A stretch of 64,000 nt of DNA from Deltaproteobacteria bacterium (GTDB taxonomy: Bacteria; Desulfobacterota; Desulfobulbia; Desulfobulbales; SURF-16). Both the position numbers and the translations under genes were made by a program. The notes beneath the pieces are model-generated. The model was not told where the DNA came from. It ran no database searches and saw only the letters and a list, made by a program, of their open reading frames with translations. Location: the NCBI GenBank assembly GCA_016219175.1, contig JACRCD010000085.1, positions 1 through 64,000 of the forward strand. Reading direction: 5' to 3'. Shown one piece after another: positions 1-11,000 of the stretch (position 1 is its first letter; each line of letters begins with the position of its first letter).

Positions 1-160
1 ATGAACTCGTAAAAAGTCGGCGACAAAGCCCGGATGGCTAAGTAACAAAATTCGATATACAAGGCGTAGTGTATTTTTGAGAGTGAGGCAATACATGTGG
101 TATGCCGAACGAACAAAAATGCGCTACAACGCAGTAGATCGAATTTTTTACGACGCCATC
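1..160 (-). repeat. MITE-1 copy 1 (left end at window edge)
   Basis: First of seven copies of a short dispersed element. Read on the minus strand it begins GATGGCGTCGTAAAAAA and ends in CTTTTTACGAGTTCAT, with the final base lost at the window edge. The two halves are imperfect inverted copies of each other, so the whole unit can fold as one long hairpin. Right flank is AAAATTT. It encodes nothing; short open frames through it are artefacts. Confidence 0.85.
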
Positions 161-348
161 AAAATTTGACAAAAAAAATGTGTTGTAATAGAAAATAGAA
201 GAGTCAGTGCCAGTAAAGAATTTTTTACGCCTGCAATGAATTACGATTTCTTGTCACCCCTTCGGCCGCCGCTGGGCAGAGCAAGGTTTTGACCTTTCGC
301 TCCAGTGATCATGGCCGCAAATCGACATAAACGAGAAGGAGGAAAGCG

Positions 349-1986
349 ATGAAGCGTATGAGAATGGCGGTATTGTCCTCGCTGGCCGCTCTGGCAGTGG
401 GCGGGGTTGCTATGGCAAAAGAGGAGCCGGTGAACCCCGGCCAATGTTTCGAGTGTCATGCCACCGTGGAAAAACTGAACAAGGGCGGCAAACACGCCAA
501 GGTCAACTGCGTGGAGTGCCATTCGGGCCTGGCCGTGCATCTTAAGGACCAGAAGCCGGAAACGCGGCCCGTCACCAACATGAGCTGGGACGGCTGCGGG
601 GCCTGCCATAAGCCTCAGCTTGAAACCTTTCTCAAAACAAGCTACCATCGTCCGGCCCGTGATGAAAAAGCCCAGATGACCAATCGCGCCCCCGAGCCAT
701 ACTGGGACAAGCTGATGATGGGGCATGGCTTCACCACGGAGCATGATTTGACCAGAAGCCACGCCTGGATGCTCGTTGATCACCTCCTGGTTGACCGGGC
801 CTACGGCGGCCGTTTTGACCCCAAGGAGGGCTGGCGGTATGTTGCGCAGCCTGCGGGCAAGCCGGTGTGGGATTATCTTGTTGATTCCCACCCGGAATCA
901 AGCGAGCACAAGGCCTGGGAACCGCAAACCGCCGCCGCCGCCAACCCCACCTGCATGCAGTGTAAAACCCAGGATCAGATACTTGACTGGGCCTACCTGG
1001 GCGATCCGGCAGAAAAAAATGCCAAATGGAACCGCGCCTCCAATATGACGGATTTTGCCCGCTCCCTGAACTACGGGCTTAACTGTCACACCTGCCATGA
1101 CCCCCATGCCGCCAAGCCCAGGATCGTGCGCGACGGCCTCATCCAGGCGCTCAGCCGTCCCGAGGCCGACACCCTCTGGCATAAGGACCCGGACCACACC
1201 AAATTCGAGGTCATTGAAATGGGCGAACGAGGCTTCAAACGCAAGATCGCCTTGCTTGAGAAGTACGATTCACGCCTGCAGTGCGGCCAGTGCCATGTGG
1301 AATACAACTGCAATCCCGGCACGGACGCCAAAACCGGGGAAAAGGTGGGCTTCAATGATGCCAGAACCAACCACTTCCCCTTCAAGGATGTCTTCGGACT
1401 GTATGATCATTATGTCAACCAGATCAGTTTCCTGGATTTCAAGCACGCCATCACCGGAGGGATGCTCTGGAAAGGGCAGCACCCTGAAACGGAAACCTTC
1501 TATAATTCCAAACACGCCAAGGCGGGCGTCAGTTGCGACGACTGCCATACTCCCAAGATAAAGGGCGCGGACGGCAAGGAGTTCACCAGCCACTTCGCCT
1601 CCACCCCCAGGTTCCAGCTCAAGGAAACCTGTCTGAAATGCCATACGGAATGGGACGAGGAGAAGGCGAAATACGTGATGGATTCCGTCAAGGCATACAC
1701 CAGGGGCAAACTGCGCAAGGCTGAATTCTGGCTCTCGGAACTGATCGACAAGATCGAGGCAGCCAAAAAGGGTGGAGTGGCCGAAGATAAAATCAAGGCG
1801 GCCCAGGACCAGCATCTCAAGGCCCATATCCTCTGGGAATACTGGACCGCCGAGAATTCGGACGGCTTCCACAATCCGGAAATGGCGCGTGATTCGTTGA
1901 TGAAATCCATGGATGAATCCCAGAAGGGCATCAAGCTGCTGGCCGAAGCCATGGTCCCGGCGATGCCGGCAACCCCGGCCAAATAG
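349..1986 (+). CDS. octaheme c-type cytochrome nitrite reductase (ONR, NrfA superfamily)
   Basis: Predicted periplasmic enzyme that reduces nitrite to ammonia with six electrons. A signal peptide is visible (cleavage near AMA-KEE, residue 23). Eight haem motifs occur: CXXCH at 33, 54, 83, 246, 312, 396 and 428, plus CMQCK at 202. The CXXCK haem with lysine as proximal ligand is typical of NrfA-type catalytic haems. Eight haems rather than five point to the octaheme branch (TvNiR type). CHVEYNC at 315-321 keeps the Tyr-X-Cys pair that is cross-linked in TvNiR, and GQHPE (376-380) carries the expected active-site His. A strong AGGAGG precedes the ATG. It stands alone: no NrfH-like partner is adjacent. 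Confidence 0.88.
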   Translation: MKRMRMAVLSSLAALAVGGVAMAKEEPVNPGQCFECHATVEKLNKGGKHAKVNCVECHSGLAVHLKDQKPETRPVTNMSWDGCGACHKPQLETFLKTSYHRPARDEKAQMTNRAPEPYWDKLMMGHGFTTEHDLTRSHAWMLVDHLLVDRAYGGRFDPKEGWRYVAQPAGKPVWDYLVDSHPESSEHKAWEPQTAAAANPTCMQCKTQDQILDWAYLGDPAEKNAKWNRASNMTDFARSLNYGLNCHTCHDPHAAKPRIVRDGLIQALSRPEADTLWHKDPDHTKFEVIEMGERGFKRKIALLEKYDSRLQCGQCHVEYNCNPGTDAKTGEKVGFNDARTNHFPFKDVFGLYDHYVNQISFLDFKHAITGGMLWKGQHPETETFYNSKHAKAGVSCDDCHTPKIKGADGKEFTSHFASTPRFQLKETCLKCHTEWDEEKAKYVMDSVKAYTRGKLRKAEFWLSELIDKIEAAKKGGVAEDKIKAAQDQHLKAHILWEYWTAENSDGFHNPEMARDSLMKSMDESQKGIKLLAEAMVPAMPATPAK

Positions 1987-2007
1987 CTGAACCGGCAAGA
2001 ACACTAC

Positions 2008-2232
2008 TACCATGTGAGGCTCTTGCAAAATGAACGTGCGTGTCATTCCGAACGCAGTGAGGAATCTGTAATTGCCATGATTTTATTAGATTTCTCCCTT
2101 CGGTCGAAATGACAGGAGGCACTCTTTTGCTTATTTTGCAAGAGCCTCATGTAACTCTTGATTTTTCGGTGGGTAGGCTTTATTGCCCACCAATCCGCGT
2201 GTGCAAACGATGAAACAATTTGCATACCCTAC
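2008..2232 (+). repeat. dispersed repeat R3, copy A (interrupted by MITE-2)
   Basis: About 88 bp of repeat once the 133-bp MITE-2 and one 4-bp duplication are removed. It reads from TACCATGTAACTCTTGAT through a GGTGGG...CCCACC hairpin to CAATTTGCATACCCT. The other copy lies inverted at 58581-58738, where it is instead interrupted by MITE-1. No coding content. Function unknown. Confidence 0.75.
2016..2148. mobile_element. MITE-2, 133-bp non-autonomous element
   Basis: Perfect 16-bp terminal inverted repeats GAGGCTCTTGCAAAAT / ATTTTGCAAGAGCCTC. It is flanked by a 4-bp direct repeat ATGT (2012-2015 and 2149-2152). The interior holds a second inverted pair, GTCATTCCGAACGCAGTGAG and CCTTCGGTCGAAATGAC. 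Removing the element plus one ATGT restores a sequence matching the uninterrupted R3 copy at 58.7 kb. No transposase is encoded, so it must be moved in trans. Confidence 0.85.
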
Positions 2233-2264
2233 GGAAAATTCACGTTGCAGTGTACTATAATGAG

Positions 2265-2300
2265 AGGTGACGGATTTGAAATAAATCTGTCACCTTTTTT
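2265..2300 (+). terminator. Rho-independent terminator
   Basis: Thirteen-base stem AGGTGACGGATTT / AAATCTGTCACCT with a five-base loop, followed by a T6 run. It lies 280 bp after the nitrite reductase and before the pilin operon, so it separates the two transcription units. Confidence 0.8.
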
Positions 2301-2339
2301 GTGAACTGTTAATTTTTTTTATAGTTCAGCGCGATATGT

Positions 2340-2368
2340 TATAATGAAATTGATCTTGATAAGATCAA
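2340..2368 (+). promoter_or_regulatory. possible -10 box with overlapping palindromic operator
   Basis: TATAAT (2340-2345) is followed by a perfect palindrome TTGATCTT-GAT-AAGATCAA (2350-2368) covering the expected start site. A good -35 is not visible. A weak GG-N10-GC sigma-54-like spacing also occurs at 2467-2480. Either could drive the minor pilin operon. Inference from sequence only. Confidence 0.35.
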
Positions 2369-2569
2369 AAAAAGAGAAGAAACTGGATAACTGCCGGTTA
2401 TATTTATTTTTTTCTTGACAATGGCTTCGCTGGTACTGTTTTCTTTAAGAAGCGTTTTGTATTCCAGGTATGATTTGTGCAATTACTCACAAGAGTGCTG
2501 TGGAATACGTAAAAAAATTAATAGTAAGTATTGTGGCGTAAAAAGTGTGTTGAGTACTTTAAACCAACC

Positions 2570-3145
2570 ATGAAACAAAATTCGAAACATAGAGATGCAA
2601 AAGGTCTCGATGAATTTTACCGAAAAGCCGGGTTTTCTTTGGTGGAATTGCTTGTTGTTGTCGCGGTTATCGGGATAGTTGCGTCGATTGCGACACCTGG
2701 CGTTATGTCCATGGTGCCCAGGTACCGCCTGAAGATCGCGGCCAGGGATCTGTATTCCAATCTGCAGAAGGCGCGTTTGTTGGCGGTCAAGGAAAACAGG
2801 GATATCAGCGTGAGGTTTGATAGTGTGGCGTCTCCAGGGTTTTATTATTATGATATTGATAATGATGGTGTCTGGGATGCCAACGAGTTCAATGTTAGAT
2901 TCTCCATTTATGGGAGTGGTGTTGATTATGGGAACGGAAATGCCACCTTGAATTGGAGTGGTGCCGCGATTGCCCAAGCCCCGGTTCTGACATTTTCCAG
3001 CAGGGGGACGGCAAACAGCGGCAGTGTATTTCTTGACAATGGCAATGCTGATATCTCTTACGCCGTGACGGTACAGACCACCGGAGGGGTCAAAATCCGA
3101 ATGTATTCCGGGATCCAACCGTTTAACACCACTCAGTGGAAGTAA
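2570..3145 (+). CDS. fimT: minor pilin, FimT/GspH type
   Basis: Minor (pseudo)pilin of the type IV pilus, probably part of the tip/initiation complex. A class III prepilin signal is clear: a hydrophilic leader ending AG, then FSLVELLVVVAVIGIVAS, with cleavage before Phe and the conserved Glu at +5. The following ARDLYSNLQKARLLAVKENR is typical of the FimT/FimU/GspH helix. About 191 residues. ATG at 2570 is chosen, although no strong ribosome-binding site precedes it; an in-frame TTG at 2531 is the alternative. First gene of a tightly packed minor-pilin operon. Confidence 0.85.
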   Translation: MKQNSKHRDAKGLDEFYRKAGFSLVELLVVVAVIGIVASIATPGVMSMVPRYRLKIAARDLYSNLQKARLLAVKENRDISVRFDSVASPGFYYYDIDNDGVWDANEFNVRFSIYGSGVDYGNGNATLNWSGAAIAQAPVLTFSSRGTANSGSVFLDNGNADISYAVTVQTTGGVKIRMYSGIQPFNTTQWK

Positions 3146-3150
3146 AAAAT

Positions 3151-3798
3151 ATGTTACAGGATAAGAGAGGTTTTACCCTGGTTGAGGTGATGGTCGCCCT
3201 GGCGATCTCCGGGATTGTGCTTGCGTCGATTTATTCGGCCTTTCAATCACAGCAGAACAGTTATGTCGTGCAGGATCAGGTAACAGGAATGCAGCAGAGT
3301 GTCCGGGCCGGCTTGGATATGATGATACGGGAAATCCGCCTGGCCGGATATGATCCTGACGGCACGGGAGAATATAACGTGCTGGCGGCGACAGCCAATT
3401 CTTTTAATTTTACCGCTGATGTCAACGACGATGGGGGGGTGCCTGGTGTCGGTGAAACCTTTTTGTATGAGCTTTATGATACCGGGGAAAGAAACGACGC
3501 CAATCAAATAATTTTCGGGCTGAGAAGAACTCCGGGTGGAAGCGCAGTGGCCGAGAACATCGAACAACTGGAATTTGTTTATCTTGATGAGGATAATAAC
3601 GTAACCGCTGATCTCGATGAAATTCGCAGTGTTGTTATCTCCATACTGGCTAAAGCGGAAAGGCCTGATCGGAATTTTTTTAATCCGCAACTATATGTAT
3701 CTTTTTCAGGAACCATTTGGGGACCATACAATGATAATTTCCGGCGACGGCTTTTAATTCAAACGGTTAACTGTAGAAATATGGGTTTGGGGTCATGA
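3151..3798 (+). CDS. pilW: minor pilin, PilW type
   Basis: Prepilin-like protein of about 215 residues with a very short basic leader (MLQDKRG) and the core FTLVEVMVALAISGIVLAS. It continues with the QSVRAGLDMMIREIRLAGYDP segment typical of PilW. Probably needed for pilus assembly with the neighbouring minor pilins. ATG 3151 is preferred over GTG 3136 because GGAAG lies just upstream. It starts five bases after fimT ends and overlaps pilV by ATGA. Confidence 0.85.
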   Translation: MLQDKRGFTLVEVMVALAISGIVLASIYSAFQSQQNSYVVQDQVTGMQQSVRAGLDMMIREIRLAGYDPDGTGEYNVLAATANSFNFTADVNDDGGVPGVGETFLYELYDTGERNDANQIIFGLRRTPGGSAVAENIEQLEFVYLDEDNNVTADLDEIRSVVISILAKAERPDRNFFNPQLYVSFSGTIWGPYNDNFRRRLLIQTVNCRNMGLGS

Positions 3799-4337
3799 GG
3801 ACTTCTCTCCGGCCCAATAGATTTTCCGGTCAAGCTGGTTTTACCCTTATTGAGGTATTGATCGCCGTAGCCATTCTTACCATCGGCATTTTGGCGGTCA
3901 ATGCCATGCAGATTGCCGCCATCAGCGGTAATTCCAGCGCCCACCACACAACCGAATCAACCTCCTGGGCTGCCGACCGGGTAGAAACACTGCTGACCCT
4001 GAATTATGATGATAGCGCCCTCAATGACGATGATGGTGATGGCACAATTCAGGATGGCGATGGCGACGGGGTTGATGACGACGATGGCAACGGCGTGAAT
4101 ACTGATGTGGATAATAACGACATAGATGACGATGACAATTTCGGGCTCGATCATATGAGCCCGGCCATGGCTGACGGAACGGATGCCTCGCCTGATGGAA
4201 TCTACACCATCTTCTGGAATGTCGCTGTTGATTCCCCTTTCCCGGGCATTAAAACCATCAAGGTTATCATTACCCGTCAGGAAATGGGCCAGATAAGAAC
4301 AACCGCCATGGTTTACATGAAGGCGGATTCCGTTTAA
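3795..4337 (+). CDS. pilV: minor pilin, PilV type, with Asp-rich insert
   Basis: Prepilin of 180 residues; leader to QAG, then FTLIEVLIAVAILTIGILAVNAMQ, which is a PilV signature. Residues about 72-120 are a run of DGDGDG/DDDDGNG-type repeats resembling thrombospondin type-3 calcium-binding segments. This suggests calcium-dependent folding or tip interactions; that part is inference. Start codon overlaps the pilW stop (ATGA), implying translational coupling. Confidence 0.82.
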   Translation: MRTSLRPNRFSGQAGFTLIEVLIAVAILTIGILAVNAMQIAAISGNSSAHHTTESTSWAADRVETLLTLNYDDSALNDDDGDGTIQDGDGDGVDDDDGNGVNTDVDNNDIDDDDNFGLDHMSPAMADGTDASPDGIYTIFWNVAVDSPFPGIKTIKVIITRQEMGQIRTTAMVYMKADSV

Positions 4338-4346
4338 GGTTTCATT

Positions 4347-5000
4347 ATGCGTAACAGGAAAATAATACTACACAATGAGCGGGGTTTTGTGCTGGTCGCA
4401 TCCTTGCTCATCCTTCTTATCCTGGTCATTATGGGCATTGCCGCCACGAACACTTCCAACATTGATATGCAGATTGCCACCAATGAAAAGATTCATCAGC
4501 AAACGTTTTATCAGGCTGACGGTGGGGCTGAACTCGGCGTCCGGATTACCTTTGAAAATGCCATGTGCTCCATTTCCGGCGCCAATGGGGGGATCGGCGG
4601 GTTTACTAAGAATGATCCAGGCGGTACATGGCCTGATGAGGTGGAAAGAAGCATCGGTAATGTCGGTGTGGTGAACCTCAATTTTGCCACTTCTGCTGGC
4701 GGAGCCGGTCGGGATGTTGTGTATTATCCCCTGGACAATACAGATACAGCTCCGCACACCGATATGACCATCACCAATGAGACTGGTAGTGATGAGGGGG
4801 GGAGTGGTGGAGAGCAGGGAGTCGGGTACGGCAGCGGCGGTGGTGGTGGTGGGCCTGGTCCTGGCAAAGGTCTCCATAAATTATATACCATTAATTCACA
4901 GCATAGGGGGATGTCCGGTAGCCAGTCAACCGTCGGACTTGAATGGAAACTCAGCATTGGTGTGATTGATAGCGGCAGTTCGAGCGATTGCAAATATTGA
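4347..5000 (+). CDS. pilX: pilus assembly protein, PilX type
   Basis: 217 residues. The N-terminus RGFVLVASLLILLILVIMG is the PilX N-terminal pattern, a hydrophobic helix after RG in which the usual Glu+5 is replaced. It is followed by NIDMQIATNEK and QTFYQADGGAE, which are conserved in the family. A glycine-rich stretch (GGSGG...GGGGGG) lies near residues 148-170. PilX works with PilY1, encoded 28 bp downstream, at the pilus tip. Confidence 0.83.
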   Translation: MRNRKIILHNERGFVLVASLLILLILVIMGIAATNTSNIDMQIATNEKIHQQTFYQADGGAELGVRITFENAMCSISGANGGIGGFTKNDPGGTWPDEVERSIGNVGVVNLNFATSAGGAGRDVVYYPLDNTDTAPHTDMTITNETGSDEGGSGGEQGVGYGSGGGGGGPGPGKGLHKLYTINSQHRGMSGSQSTVGLEWKLSIGVIDSGSSSDCKY

Positions 5001-5028
5001 AAAGGTGATTGATATATTGGAGGCTGTC

Positions 5029-8000
5029 ATGATCTCTACGCTCTCTCGATTTCGTTCTACTACCTGTTGTTGGCAGGTGTTTCTGGCAGGCGCGTTGTTA
5101 TGCGCTACATCCACCATGGCCCGCGCCGAGGTGTCCGGCCACGTCATGTCGGAGTTTACTTCGGTGCCCATTAATCTTATGGAGACGGCGGTCAGCCCAC
5201 AGGTTGTCATCAATGCCTCCAAGGACCATCAACTTTTTTTCAAGGCTTACAACGACTATTCGGATCTTGACGGCGACGGGCAGCCTGATACCACCTACAA
5301 GCATTCCATTGACTACTACGGTTATTTCGACAGCTATAAATGTTACGACTATGACTCAGGCGATAAGCGGTTCGAGCCGGTGTCCGTCACTGCCGACAAG
5401 TACTGCACCGGCGCGGATGATGCTTACTGGAGCGGCAATTTTTTAAACTGGGTTTCCATGACCCGCATTGACGCCATCCGCAAGATTTTATTCGGCGGCC
5501 ATCGCCGAGTTGACACCTCAACCGATACGGTGCTTGAACGTACCTATCTGCCCCCTGACATCCATGCCTTCGCCAAATACTATAACGGCGATGACATCAG
5601 CGGTCTGACTCCTTTTAGCGTCAATAATGAAGAACCAACCGGAAGCAGTGTAACAAGCTTCGCGATTGGCTCCGGTTCAAAATCCTTTAATACCAACCAG
5701 GCAGGCGGCTGGATCAAGGTCGGTGATTATGTGAGCATTGTCGATCATGCCAATGCAGCTAATTACATGCGAGGCTGGGTAACCGCCTTTGACGGCACTG
5801 ACGGCAACCCTCTGACGGTAAATGTCACGAAAACAGGGGGAGTCGGGACCCTGGCTAACTGGCATATCACCAATCACACCAGGACCGGTATAACCTTTTG
5901 CAACGTCACCTACTCAGCCACGGCCAACATCTTTTCCCAGGATGTTACCGATCCGCCGCTCATCAGAGTTGCCCAGGGTAACTATTCCTTCTGGAGTGCT
6001 GGCGAGGTGCATCAGTGCCTGTGGGAGGATGAGGATCCGGGCAACAATGGTAAGAATTACAATGATCCTTCAAATTCCGATTTCTACGCGGCACAGGACA
6101 ATCCGCTAAAGACGGATGTCGGGTTGGGTCTTAATGACTATGTGGTGCGGGTTCAGGTCTGCAAGGATGGCAATGGTGATGGGGTTCTGGATTTGGCTGC
6201 GGGCAAGGAGAAGTGCAAGCAATACCCCTATGGTAATTTCAAGCCGGTTGGTCTGCTGCAGGCTTATGGCGATGAAGACAAACTTCTGTTCGGCATGGTG
6301 GCCGGCACCTATGGCAAGGCCAGAAGCGGCGGTGATATAGTGCAGAAGATTGCCAACCTTGATGATATGGATGGCATGTGCCGGGAGATCAATCTGGGCC
6401 GCGACTGCGATGGTGACGGCGATGTGGATGGTGGTTCTGATGTCGGTTTTGGCAACCAGGATGACTGGGTAGACGGAAACCATCATATAGGGGACGGCAC
6501 TTTCAAACGGGTTCACACCGATGCCGGCGGGCCTATCAGCCATGCCACTAAATCCGAGGGAGTCATTAACACCTGGAGTTTGTATAAGATTTATGGCTAC
6601 AAATACTCAAGCTGGACATACAGCACTACCTCGGCCGGCGGGGATGACTGCCCCCTTTCCGTAAATTTCTTCGGAGACGCAAGTGACAGCAAGTGCCATA
6701 ATTGGGGAAATCCCTTTGCTGAGATCTATTTGAGCGGACTTCGCTATTTTGGAGGGGAGAACGCGCCGACTTCTTACCAGTCCGGAGACGGGCAGTTTAT
6801 TGAAGGGATTAATTACGGCAGCGGCACCTGGGAAGACCCCTTAACCAGCGATAATTACTGTACGCGGCTCAATGTGGTCAATTTTAACTCCAGCGTTATC
6901 TCCGCTGATACGGTATTTACCTCGGATCCCGCGTCAATTAAAGACGAGCTCGACACCAGCAGTATTGGCGCTGTAAAGGATTTCGATTCTTCAAAAAATT
7001 CACGGGAGTTAACCGAGATTATCGGCCGGGTGGAAGGTGTTTATCCCGACGCCGCTGATCCCAACAAGAAATGGTTTGTGGGTGAGACAGGCGCTGATAA
7101 AAACAGGAAATGCACGGCTAAAACCGTAACAAATTTAGGCGAAGTTCGAGGATTTTGCCCGGAAGGCCCGGATCTCCGGGGCGGTTTCCGCACAGCCGGG
7201 CTCGCCTGGTTTGCCCATACAAACGATCTCAGGCCTGAGACGCTTACCGGCGGCCGAGCCCTTGAAGGCATCCAGAAGGTTGATACCTATGCGGTGCGTA
7301 TGGCCTCGGGAAATCCGGTCATTGAGATACCCGTGCCCGGCTCCGATGGCAAGGTCACGCTCTTACCCTCCTGTATTGATAATGATAAGAGTGATTACGG
7401 CTGCACCATGGTTGACTTCAAGATCGTTGAACCCCACACCGAAGTGGGGGGGGTTGGCCATGGCAAGTTTCTGGTGATCTGGGAGGACAGTCTGCAGGGC
7501 AATGACTACGACCTGGATGCCGGCGGCACCATCGAATACTCCATTACCTCAACCCAGATCACGGTCAGCACCGCCATTACCCTGCAGAATCTGGGTTACA
7601 GCATCGGCAGCGGCTATGTGATCAGCGGTACCACCAAGGACGGACTCCATATTCACTCAGGTACAAACAATTTTGAATATGATGATCCCATAGCAGGGAT
7701 CACGGATTGCCCGTCCTCGGATAAATGCAATATGGGTGATGGCTTCAGTTCCCAAACGTACACCATTGGCGCCGCGACGGCAGGGCTTCTCGAAGATCCG
7801 CTCTGGTATGCGGCAAAATGGGGCGGTTTTGAGGACATGAACGATAATGATCTCCCTGATCTGACCGAGGAATGGGACAGCACGATCAATGCCGACGGGG
7901 AAAGCGGTTCCGACGGTATCCCCGACAACTACTATTACGCCAGCAATCCCCAGGAACTCGAGGACGCCTTGAACAGGGTTTTTCTGACGATCCTGGAGAG

Positions 8001-11000
8001 AACATCGTCCGGTACGGCGGCGGCGGTTGTTTCAAGCAATGTCAAGGGTGAGGGCGCCCTCTATCAAGCCTTTTATGAACCGCTCAAGAAAGATCTGGAT
8101 GGCAAGCAGGCGAGCTGGATCGGCACCGTGCATGCCCTGTGGCTTGATAAGTATGGGTTCACCCGCCAGGATTGCCGTTCCACCGACAATATCGCCGCCG
8201 GTGAATGCACGCCAAACTCCATGCTGGACAACTACGATACCGATCAAGTTGTGCAGAGTTTCCTTGATGACAAGGAAAACAGAACCCGCGTCAAGGTTTT
8301 TACCAGTGATGATCCGGATACCTTTGAACCGTATTTCATGGAAGGTGTCGTCTCGGCCTATAATGGTGGGGCGGTGACCCTGGAGCCCTATTCCATGGAG
8401 GGCGTGGTTACCCATTACGCCGACCGGGCTATGACTATTAATCCCTATTCCATGGCGGGCGAGGTGCATGCGTACAACCCGGAGACCGGCGAGGTCACCT
8501 TGGATCTGACCGCTGGAAGTTTGCAAGGCGTTGCCGGTGAAGTTTTTGCCAATTGGCACGTCAATGACCACACCTCCCTACTCACCGGCAGGACCATTAC
8601 GAGTCTGGCTCTTGCAGACGGAGGACAGATCACTTTCGCCGTTGATCCGGCGGGGGAGTGGATCGCGGTGGGCGACAGCATGACGCTCTCCACCTACAAT
8701 CTGAAGGGAGAGTCCGGCAAAAGCTATGACGCATGGAATGTGGAATGCCTGACCTCCGCGAACAACAGCACTGTCGGGCATGGGCTGACCCTGGCAAACA
8801 GCGGTGAAAAAGAAATTACTGTGCTGGACGATGTTTTCACTGGTTGCGGACGGGTGAAGATTTCAACCTATAACATGAACGGCATAGCTGGCAACACTTA
8901 CAATGACTGGACGGTGGCCAATCTGGCCACGGGCGCTGACGGTGCAAGCAATTCGCCGGTAACTCTGGCGAACTCCGGGGTGATCAATCTCGCGGTCACT
9001 CCGGCTGTTGACTGGGTTCAGCCTGGCGACCGGCTGATGCTGTCCAACTTTCAGTTTACCGAAAAGGAACTGTATGAAATAGGCTATTTGTGGAACGCCA
9101 GGGAGCAGTTATATCTTCCGGCCTTGTCGGACGCTGAAATCCGCTCCAACCGGCTTTATGGAGCCAATGCCGGAACCGGACGTCATATCATGACTTGGAT
9201 CGATAAGGATTATGATTCGACTGTTGACGCTGATGAATATATCGACTTTGAACAGACGATGTTCGGTTCAGTTAGCTACGGTTTTTTTGATGTGGCAACC
9301 GTCGATGACGCGGAAAAGATCGTCGATTATGTCCGTGGCATTGAGATCCCCGGCTATCGCACCAGAACGGTCAAGTATAAACTTGATGATGCCGCTGCCC
9401 ATGTCATGCGGCTGGGCGACATCATCAATTCAACCCCGACCATTGTTCCAGCTCCTAGGGAGGCGTTACATCTTATTTATAACGACACAACCTATGCTAA
9501 GTTCCGTTCACAATATGCCGATAGAAGGATTATGGCCTATATGGGAGGAAACGATGGGCTACTGCATGCTATTAATGCCGGTTTTTACAAGGTGGTTAAT
9601 GATGGGGGTGTAAACAAGGTTAGTTATTCGACTGCGGGCAAGAACTGCGCCACGGGTGCTGCCGCTATCGAGCACCCCCTGGGCTCCGAGATATGGGCTT
9701 ATGCCCCCATGAACCTTCTTCCCCATCTGAAATGGCTGAAAGATCCGAATTACGTCCATGTTTATTATATGGACGGCCCACCATATATCTTTGATGCCAG
9801 GATCTTCACAGCTGACGCGGATCATCCGAACGGCTGGGGGACATTGATGGTTGTGGGTATGCGGCTGGGCGGTGGTACCATGACCATCGATACTGCAGCG
9901 GATGGGCTCGGGCCCCCGCATCAGGCCAACGATAAAACCATGCGCTCGGCTTTTGTGGTTTTCGATGTCACCAATCCCGAGATTGAGCCGAGGCTTCTGG
10001 CCGAGGTACAGGTGCCTGATGGCAGTTTTAGTTTTACCTTGCCATCCATCATGAATTTTGGTGACACCACCTACAATCCTGCCGTGAACAACAGTAAATG
10101 GTACCTCCTTTTCGGCAACGGACCGGACAATCTGCAAACCGCGGCCAGTTTAGCAAATGCGAGGCTGTACGTTTTCGATCTGGCGGAACTGAAGAGCCCC
10201 GGTGTTACAGGCCCCGCTCCAGCCGGTTGCAGCCGGGATCCACTCGGAGCGTCAACCATGAAGATCATAAGCTGCCCCATGGGTATCCCCAACAGCTTTA
10301 TGGGCGATCCTGTTTCCGTTGATTGGGATCTCGATTACCAGGCTGATACCGTCTACTTTGGTCTTGCCGGCGATGCGAACGCCACATCCGGACGCCTTAT
10401 GAGGCTTGCAATCAACGAAAATCCGAGCCCGGATTCCTGGGCGGCGCCGACGACCCTGCTGCTTACCAACCAGCCCGTTATCTCGCAACCAAGTACGAGT
10501 ATTGACAAACACCGCAATAAGTGGGTCTATTGCGGAACCGGCCGTTATTTCGTCATGGCGGATAAAACAAGCACCGCAACACAATCCCTTTATGGGATCA
10601 AGGATGATGGTTCCGGAAATGCGGTGAATTTCAATGAACTGATTGATTCGACGGACATCGAAGTCTACACCGATCATGATCAGACCATAGAAAACGGGCC
10701 ATTGTCGTCGGAAAACGGATTGCAGATAACCAATTTTCCGGATCTGGTTGATGAGATCGATAAATACAGGAAGGGATGGTTGCTTGATCTGCCCCCCATT
10801 GTGGGCACAGCCGGAGTGGCGCCGGCCACTCGCGCAGTCGGTCAAACATCGGTACTGGGCGGAGTATTGTTCTCATCCGTTTTTCAGCCCAGCGACGATC
10901 CCTGCGCCGGAGAAGGAAACAGCCGTTTATATGGCCTCTACTACAAAACCGGCACTGCCTATCCGAAACCTGCTATTTTCGGGGAGGAGATTATTATTGA

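Noticed and set aside
1270..2046. 258-residue minus-strand frame opposite the nitrite reductase
   Set aside because: Shadow of a well-supported eight-haem cytochrome gene; no family features.
4368..4993. Open frames opposite pilX rich in Pro/Thr
   Set aside because: They mirror the glycine-rich repeat of pilX on the other strand; no start context.
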